Source of the DNA: an uncultured Clostridium sp. | GTDB lineage: Bacteria; Bacillota; Clostridia; TANB77; CAG-508 | Length of the DNA stretch: 59,394 nucleotides | Assembly (NCBI GenBank): GCA_945937855.1 | Contig: CAMEUC010000001.1 | Coordinates: forward strand, 1 to 59,394 | Direction: 5' to 3' | In this document: piece by piece, positions 55,836 to 59,394 of the stretch | How positions within the stretch are numbered: position 1 is the stretch's first letter | How the letters are laid out: the number at the start of each line of letters is the position of its first letter | Position numbers and translations under genes: made by a program | Notes under the pieces: generated by a model | The model's input: the letters and a program-made list of their open reading frames with translations, nothing else | Told to the model about the DNA's origin: nothing | Database searches by the model: none

Positions 55836-55864
55836 ATTATACCATACTGACAAGTATTTGTCAA
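55836..55864 (-). promoter_or_regulatory. Consensus promoter with overlapping operator
   Basis: TTGACA and TATAAT are exact, 17 bp apart. TGACAAGTATTTGTCA (55848-55863) overlaps the -35 box. It drives the leader peptide and the HNH gene. Confidence 0.9.
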
Positions 55865-55880
55865 GTTAGGTAGAAAATCA

Positions 55881-55912
55881 TAAAAGAAAAGGTAAGATGC
55901 TTACATCTTACC
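55881..55912 (-). terminator. Strong terminator of the RNA-gene transcript
   Basis: A perfect 9-bp stem (GGTAAGATG with CATCTTACC) and a TAAG loop are followed by TTTTCTTTT on the - strand. It is the likely end of the tRNA-containing transcript. Confidence 0.88.
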
Positions 55913-56055
55913 TTAACCACACGTTAACTGTGCTATTTTTATAAGCACATTGAAGTATTAAATTATTTTGACATTTTATGGGTTTATACATAACTGTATA
56001 AGGATGTTGAAATGTATTTACCATTTAAAATTTAATACTTCAATCTACTTATAAA
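55891..56055 (-). ncRNA. Structured RNA of unknown type (about 165 nt)
   Basis: A perfect 15-bp inverted repeat (TTGAAGTATTAAATT at 55950-55964, complement at 56029-56043) closes a domain with an inner hairpin TTATACA-TAAC-TGTATAA (55984-56001) and a possible ACATTT/AAATGT helix. A hairpin TGTGCT/AGCACA and then the terminator follow. There is no convincing coding frame. It may be the 3' part of the larger RNA transcript or a separate small RNA. Its class is unknown. Confidence 0.6.
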
Positions 56056-56243
56056 AAATTTATAAAAGGCTGAGAACTTGACCTTCTAAAATGGGTATTG
56101 ATATTGGTTGGACAATATTGTTCACACATCCTATTTCTAAAATGTACCCATCGTACACACGACTTTTGAGAAATGTCGTCAAATCTTACTAGGTAGCTCA
56201 TATCTTTCATTTCATATATGTAACCTCTTGGATTTGAGTTCAT
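56049..56243 (-). CDS. Doubtful small frame (64 aa)
   Basis: A 64-codon frame starting MNSNPRGYIYEMKDMSYLV with a weak AGTAGGG site. It is rich in Arg, His and Cys, unlike the Lys/Asn/Ile-rich genes around it. It lies within the RNA-gene zone between the tRNA and the terminator. It could be real, or part of a long structured RNA. Confidence 0.25.
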   Translation of the reverse strand: MNSNPRGYIYEMKDMSYLVRFDDISQKSCVRWVHFRNRMCEQYCPTNINTHFRRSSSQPFINFL

Positions 56244-56398
56244 AGTATCCCTACTATTATTGACATAACTACTTTTACTGGATTTAATTTCACTTTGCGA
56301 GTTCCATTAATCTTCATATTACAGAAGAATAAGTGTACTTTTGCTATCCCAGTGGCAACCACTTTTGCTAATATATACTTTACCATATTTGCAGTATG

Positions 56399-56470
56399 TG
56401 CGAGTTACAGGATTCGAACCTGTGATATAATCTTTATCATAGATTTGCCTTACCTCTTGGCTAAATTCGC
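56399..56470 (-). tRNA. tRNA-Ile (GAU anticodon)
   Basis: A 72-nt cloverleaf on the - strand. The acceptor GCGAATT pairs with AACTCGC (one A-C mismatch); the D arm is GCC...GGC; the anticodon stem is AATCT/AGATT with loop ATGATAA, so anticodon GAT; the T arm is ACAGG-TTCGAAT-CCTGT. The discriminator is A; CCA is not encoded. It would read ATC and ATT. Confidence 0.88.
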
Positions 56471-56960
56471 TATTATCCATTTGACATATGAGGGTTGCCT
56501 TTGGACATCTATCTCTTTTGGAGACAGCCCATCCATCATACATCTACCGTCGGTTCTAACTGAACCTTAGCTCTTATACTCTGCTGGGTCAAACACTTGA
56601 GAAACTCAAGCTAACCATTAATCCATACCCTTTCAGGCTCAGGAAACAGCGCACTTCGTCTATACAGCAATAATCTTTGTTATCGGATTTTTTACCATAT
56701 ATCAATAAATCTATTATTGGCTTTCACCTCACTCAGGTTGGATAGACCCTCGACATATCTTACATATACTCAAAGACTCCTTCGTTGTATGTAAGCAAGA
56801 CGTTTCATTATTGGCTTTCTGTGGATAGTATCCATTCTTAGGAGTGGTAATACTACGCAAGTAAATTTAATTACTCACTTTATACTGTCACCAGTTTATC
56901 CTTAAAGTTCCGAAGCCGAACTTTTTATATATAACATTTTTCAATGTACTTTTTAACTAT
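56471..56960 (-). ncRNA. Large structured noncoding RNA next to a tRNA
   Basis: About 490 nt transcribed from the consensus promoter at 56,967. It has no long frame and is richer in G/C than its surroundings. Visible helices include AAAGTTC/GAACTTT (56904-56924), CTTACATA/TATGTAAG (56759-56795), CTTGAG/CTCAAG (56596-56610) and GGTTC/GAACC (56552-56566). A 13-mer ATTATTGGCTTTC occurs twice, at 56713 and 56807. Size, helices and the adjoining tRNA fit the giant phage RNA classes ROOL or GOLLD, but I cannot confirm the class without a covariance model. The spacer at 56244-56398 after the tRNA may be its 3' part. Confidence 0.65.
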
Positions 56961-56966
56961 GTATCT

Positions 56967-56995
56967 ATTATACCATATTATAAAAGATTTGTCAA
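56967..56995 (-). promoter_or_regulatory. Consensus promoter of the large RNA/tRNA transcript
   Basis: TTGACA and TATAAT are exact with 17 bp spacing. The -35 side carries a 27-bp block repeated at the next promoter upstream (57103-57129). No operator palindrome. Confidence 0.88.
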
Positions 56996-57004
56996 GTTAT
57001 TTGG

Positions 57005-57081
57005 AAAATTTTTTAAATTTTTTAGGTAATCTGTGATGAAGTACTATTTCTAGCACTTACATCACCAATGAACAAATCTAT
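57005..57081 (-). ncRNA. Small hairpin RNA with its own promoter
   Basis: A transcript from the promoter at 57088-57116 would begin near 57081. It folds as a hairpin at 57033-57065: GTGATG, one bulged base, AAGTGCTA, GAAA loop, TAGTACTT, CATCAC, i.e. 14 bp. An AT-rich tail follows. No ribosome site or frame is present. It may be a stand-alone small RNA or a leader of the larger RNA. Confidence 0.55.
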
Positions 57082-57087
57082 ATCTAT

Positions 57088-57116
57088 ATTATAGCATATC
57101 TAAAAAGATTTGTCAA
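57088..57116 (-). promoter_or_regulatory. Consensus promoter of the small hairpin RNA
   Basis: TTGACA and TATAAT are exact with 17 bp between; the spacer ends GATATGC. Confidence 0.88.
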
Positions 57117-57134
57117 GTTATTTGGAAAAATTTA

Positions 57135-57632
57135 TTATTTTTTTTCAAAATATAAATCTAAATCTAAATAATTTTTTTCTTTATTAGATGCTGTTCTTAC
57201 TATGTATTCTGTACCTTGACCTATTAATCTACAAATAAAAAACATTCTGTTATTAAATTTAAAATACCATTCAGTATCTGGAAAACTCCAACTATCATCT
57301 TCAATAGCTTCTTTTCCTTGTTGTTCTCCAATTTCATCAAATAGGTCAAAAATACAATCTCCTATATAATTTTCATTATATATATCTTTCTCAGTAAATT
57401 TATCTTTGTCCATATATAAGAAATCCTCTGTAGAGTAAGTTCTTTTCATTTTATGTAATTTATCTACAAATTCAGCGAGCCACTCAAAGAATTCTTTATG
57501 ATTCACGTATTCTTTACGTTCTTTTTCTTTTCTATCTATTTCTTTTAAGTATTCTAAGAATTTACCACTTTCAATATCCTCTTCTAGTTTTTTAAAGAGA
57601 ATGTCTAATTTATCTGGATTGTTTACTGACAT
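57135..57632 (-). CDS. Hypothetical acidic protein (165 aa)
   Basis: A 165-residue protein; ribosome site AAAGGTGAAATAGT. The text (YVNHKEFFEWLAEFVDKLHK, YIGDCIFDLFDEIGEQQGKE, TEWYFKFNNRMFFICRLIGQ) suggests a helical protein with a beta C-terminal part. No family is recognised. It sits between the RNA zone and the tmRNA. Confidence 0.65.
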   Translation of the reverse strand: MSVNNPDKLDILFKKLEEDIESGKFLEYLKEIDRKEKERKEYVNHKEFFEWLAEFVDKLHKMKRTYSTEDFLYMDKDKFTEKDIYNENYIGDCIFDLFDEIGEQQGKEAIEDDSWSFPDTEWYFKFNNRMFFICRLIGQGTEYIVRTASNKEKNYLDLDLYFEKK

Positions 57633-57651
57633 TACTATTTCACCTTTTTCT

Positions 57652-58002
57652 TTAATGATTTATTTTTTCTAAATTATTTTCTATTTGTTTAATTAAATCT
57701 AATGTTTCTGGCATTACTAATTCTTGAGCAATCTCTGGGTCATCCCAATCATTACCAAATAAAGAGTTAAATCCCAAAATTTCATTAAAAACCTTTTGAC
57801 TTTTTTTGCTATCTTCTTTTGTTGCCAATAAAACCAAACATATTGTATATACTCTATTATATATATCTTTATTTAATAATTTCATATCACTATCATATAG
57901 ATTTTTTGAAGGATTACTATGTATATCTTCAATATATCCGTTTCTGTAACACGCGTGCGTTAATGCTTTAGCTAAACGTTGTGCATATTCTTTTTGTGTC
58001 AT
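57652..58002 (-). CDS. Hypothetical helical protein (116 aa)
   Basis: A 116-residue helical protein starting 20 bases after the tmRNA 3' end; GAAAGGATGG is the ribosome site. Text: YAQRLAKALTHACYRNGYIE, VYTICLVLLATKEDSKKSQK. The family is unknown. Its closeness to the tmRNA shows that the tmRNA is embedded in a protein operon. Confidence 0.65.
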   Translation of the reverse strand: MTQKEYAQRLAKALTHACYRNGYIEDIHSNPSKNLYDSDMKLLNKDIYNRVYTICLVLLATKEDSKKSQKVFNEILGFNSLFGNDWDDPEIAQELVMPETLDLIKQIENNLEKINH

Positions 58003-58021
58003 TATTAACCATCCTTTCTTT

Positions 58022-58377
58022 TGGTGGAGCTGAGGGGAGTCGAACCCCTGTCCAAACCATCTTCTAAATCAATATCTACAAGTTTATTTAATTGTTTACC
58101 CTTACTTTACATCCTACAATTAACAAAAGTTTATAAAGCGTATCTTTTAACTTGTTTCCACATTATTACCAAGATTACTTCATAATGTTATATCTACTTT
58201 AATGACGCCATTCTAAAGCCAGTAGACTTCTTTAGGTGACGTGCCCAATTGACTAGGCAGCTACTAATTCTTCGTTAGCGTTTATTTTTAATTTGTACTC
58301 GCTTTTTAACTTCCCAGAGTACGTTAAGTACTTGCAATCTCCTCTTTCAATGACCTGTCGAAACCAAATACAGCCCC
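58022..58377 (-). ncRNA. ssrA: Complete phage-encoded tmRNA
   Basis: The 5' end is GGGGCTGTATTTGGTTTCGACAGG-like (the TTTCGACAGG block is diagnostic). The 3' end is CAGGGG-TTCGACT-CCCCTC, then AGCTCCACCA with CCA encoded. The acceptor GGGGCTG pairs with CAGCTCC and has the G3-U70 pair that marks it for alanine. The 5-bp T stem is AGGGG/CCCCT. The tag reading frame starts at GCT in ATAAAC-GCT (58279) and ends with TAG; the tag reads ANEELVAA. A helix TGCCTAG/TTGGGCA follows the tag, as in known tmRNAs. It rescues stalled ribosomes and tags proteins for proteolysis. Length is 356 nt. Confidence 0.95.
58253..58279 (-). other. tmRNA tag reading frame (ANEELVAA)
   Basis: GCT AAC GAA GAA TTA GTA GCT GCC TAG. 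The hydrophobic VAA end is the usual ClpXP-type degron. The stop falls in the helix after the tag. Confidence 0.88.
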
Positions 58378-58393
58378 ATATATGAGAGGATGA

Positions 58394-58984
58394 TTAATCC
58401 TCTAAATCATCAAATATAGATTTCCCAATGTTTTCATTATTTAGCCCCGTATCTTTATCTTTTAGCTCGTGAAACCAATATGTATAGGCATAAAGCTCTG
58501 TTCCTTTATTTCTTTCTTCTTCTAAATTTTTTCTCCATTCGTTTTCTTCAAAAAAGCGATTTCTACAATTATAATCATCTTCTATTTCATCAAGTCTTTC
58601 TTCAAAATCGACTTCTTCATCACATAGTAAATCTTGAATTGAATCATATTTTTCAAGATTTTCTTTACATTCTGAGATTATTGATTTCACCATAGAAGCA
58701 CTATCTTTTTTAGAATAATGTCCCATTGAAACACAATCCTTCTCTCCTCCCAACATATAGCTCAACATATCTTCTGCTAATTCTTCAGAAATTTTCCCAT
58801 CTTCTAGGAATGAATCTAAAAATTGAGAAAACTCATAAAATACATAAGCGTGCGCATCTGTTGACCTGTCACTTGCTACGCAAGGGTGGCATCTACATAT
58901 TTCTTTCCCATTTGGACATATTATTTTTTCAAACACCTCATCTTTTGGTATTTCATTTCCACATACACTACAAATATTTTTCAT
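58394..58984 (-). CDS. Hypothetical zinc-ribbon protein (196 aa)
   Basis: A 196-residue protein. N-terminal zinc ligands: ICSVCGNEIPKDE and EICRCHPCVASD. The rest is acidic helix (FEERLDEIEDDYNCRNRF). The ribosome site is TAAGGAGGAAAATTAAA. Its stop is 16 bases upstream of the tmRNA. The family is not recognised. Confidence 0.65.
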   Translation of the reverse strand: MKNICSVCGNEIPKDEVFEKIICPNGKEICRCHPCVASDRSTDAHAYVFYEFSQFLDSFLEDGKISEELAEDMLSYMLGGEKDCVSMGHYSKKDSASMVKSIISECKENLEKYDSIQDLLCDEEVDFEERLDEIEDDYNCRNRFFEENEWRKNLEEERNKGTELYAYTYWFHELKDKDTGLNNENIGKSIFDDLED

Positions 58985-58985
58985 T

Positions 58986-59393
58986 TTAATTTTCCTCCTT
59001 AAATCCTTTTAAATTTTTATAACCCATTTCTTTACCATAATTCTTCAAACGTTCTTTGGTCATATAACTTCTTTCATAACTTCCATTATGTCCTTGTTGA
59101 AATCTAGTTTTATTTCCAACTCTAACTACCTGTTTATCCATATCATACTTATAAGCCAAATCACTCATTTTTTTATTATATGTTTTTTCTGTTAGTCTTG
59201 AGTTGTTATCTAAACCAAATTGTTTACAATATTCTTTTTTAGAAAGATTATGGGCATAATATACGTGGGATTGTAATTTTGTGAAAGCTCTATGGCATAT
59301 ATGACATATTACCATTCCATATTGTTTATCATTGATATCATCAACTTTACATATTTTTCCGTATTCAGCGTCATAGGTTTTATAACCCAATAC
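58986..59393 (-). CDS. MucR-like zinc-finger protein (5' end at window edge)
   Basis: About 135 residues are visible; the frame is still open at the right edge and the first in-frame candidate is a TTG at 59390, so the true start may lie outside. The finger VICHICHRAFTKLQSHVYYA followed by HNLSKKEYCKQFGL matches the phage MucR/Ros-like group that binds DNA or works with endonucleases. The later part (RVGNKTRFQQGHNGSYERSY) is basic and may be a homing-nuclease-like tail. It abuts the next gene by one base. Confidence 0.72.
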   Translation of the reverse strand, partial: VLGYKTYDAEYGKICKVDDINDKQYGMVICHICHRAFTKLQSHVYYAHNLSKKEYCKQFGLDNNSRLTEKTYNKKMSDLAYKYDMDKQVVRVGNKTRFQQGHNGSYERSYMTKERLKNYGKEMGYKNLKGFKEEN

Positions 59394-59394
59394 A

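Larger units (their letters stand above)
56982..57129 (-). repeat. 27-bp direct repeat at two tandem promoters
   Basis: Copies at 56982-57008 and 57103-57129 are identical and include the -35 box (TTGACA) and the upstream CCAAATAAC tract. They suggest duplication of a promoter unit. Confidence 0.85.

Noticed and set aside
56319..56543. 74-residue frame on the - strand
   Set aside because: It runs through the whole tRNA-Ile gene and has no ribosome site; it is a shadow of RNA genes.
56552..56610. A second tRNA beside tRNA-Ile
   Set aside because: GGTTC/GAACC and CTTGAG/CTCAAG hairpins look tRNA-like, but loop sizes and the missing acceptor stem do not fit.
56641..56700. A tRNA with a four-base UCCG anticodon in the large RNA
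   Set aside because: The - strand has AATCCGATAAC here, but the flanks cannot form an anticodon stem and no cloverleaf is found around it.
2..59393. TGA or TAG recoding (alternative code)
   Set aside because: TAG ends many well-defined genes at the expected place and long genes have no in-frame TGA.
2..59393. CRISPR arrays, IS elements or a reverse transcriptase system
   Set aside because: No regularly spaced repeats, transposase or RT motif were seen; the GCTAGAAATAGT hairpin at 57033-57065 only resembles a guide-RNA loop.

Overview
The window is a stretch of a large, very AT-rich, tailed-phage genome (or prophage) of a low-GC, Gram-positive-type host. The evidence is strong AAAGGAGG ribosome sites, a tape measure protein, baseplate and fibre genes, a holin-like protein and an SH3b amidase endolysin. 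The only ribonucleotide reductase is the anaerobic NrdD/NrdG pair, which suggests a strict anaerobe such as a gut clostridium.

Layout. Bases 1-17,620 on the + strand are the tail/lysis module: tape measure (open at the left edge), baseplate and fibre proteins, holin-like protein, a small acidic protein and the endolysin. Two terminators at 17,560-17,680 separate it from a block transcribed entirely from the - strand. That block holds nucleotide metabolism (NT5C-like HAD, SHMT, ThyX, HU, PP-loop protein, NrdG, NrdD, dUTPase, cysteine desulfurase, about 17.7-30.5 kb), replication and recombination (RecD2-like helicase, DnaE-type polymerase, a Vsr-like homing nuclease, RecJ, primase, DnaB, RecA-like ATPase, SSB-like protein, sigma-like factor, Gp157, UvrD; 30.5-48.8 kb), nucleic-acid repair (ParB-like, kinase-phosphatase-ligase, metallophosphatase, HAD; 48.8-53.2 kb), small unknown genes, and an RNA-rich zone (55.6-58.4 kb) with a leader peptide, several structured RNAs, a tRNA-Ile and a complete tmRNA.

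Main discovery. Seven genes are each split by exactly one extra base. In every case the 0-frame codon at the junction is CGG, and dropping its C restores the reading frame at a GGA (six) or GGG (one) glycine codon. The genes are a tail protein, a small coiled-coil gene, SHMT, NrdD, a GNAT-like gene, the DNA polymerase and the primase. In my by-eye scan of both strands CGG appears in frame nowhere else, while CGT, CGA and CGC are used as arginine. This looks like systematic +1 recoding at C-GGR: a quadruplet codon, or an unassigned or hungry CGG with out-of-frame Gly-tRNA entry. Full-length polymerase, primase, NrdD and SHMT would all depend on it.

Regulation. Eight - strand promoters have perfect TTGACA and TATAAT boxes spaced 17 bp. 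Seven copies of a 16-bp palindrome (TGACAANTANTTGTCA) overlap or follow them and probably form a phage repressor regulon. The sigma-like factor is a candidate for switching on the + strand late genes. All calls come from reading the sequence alone; no database search was run.
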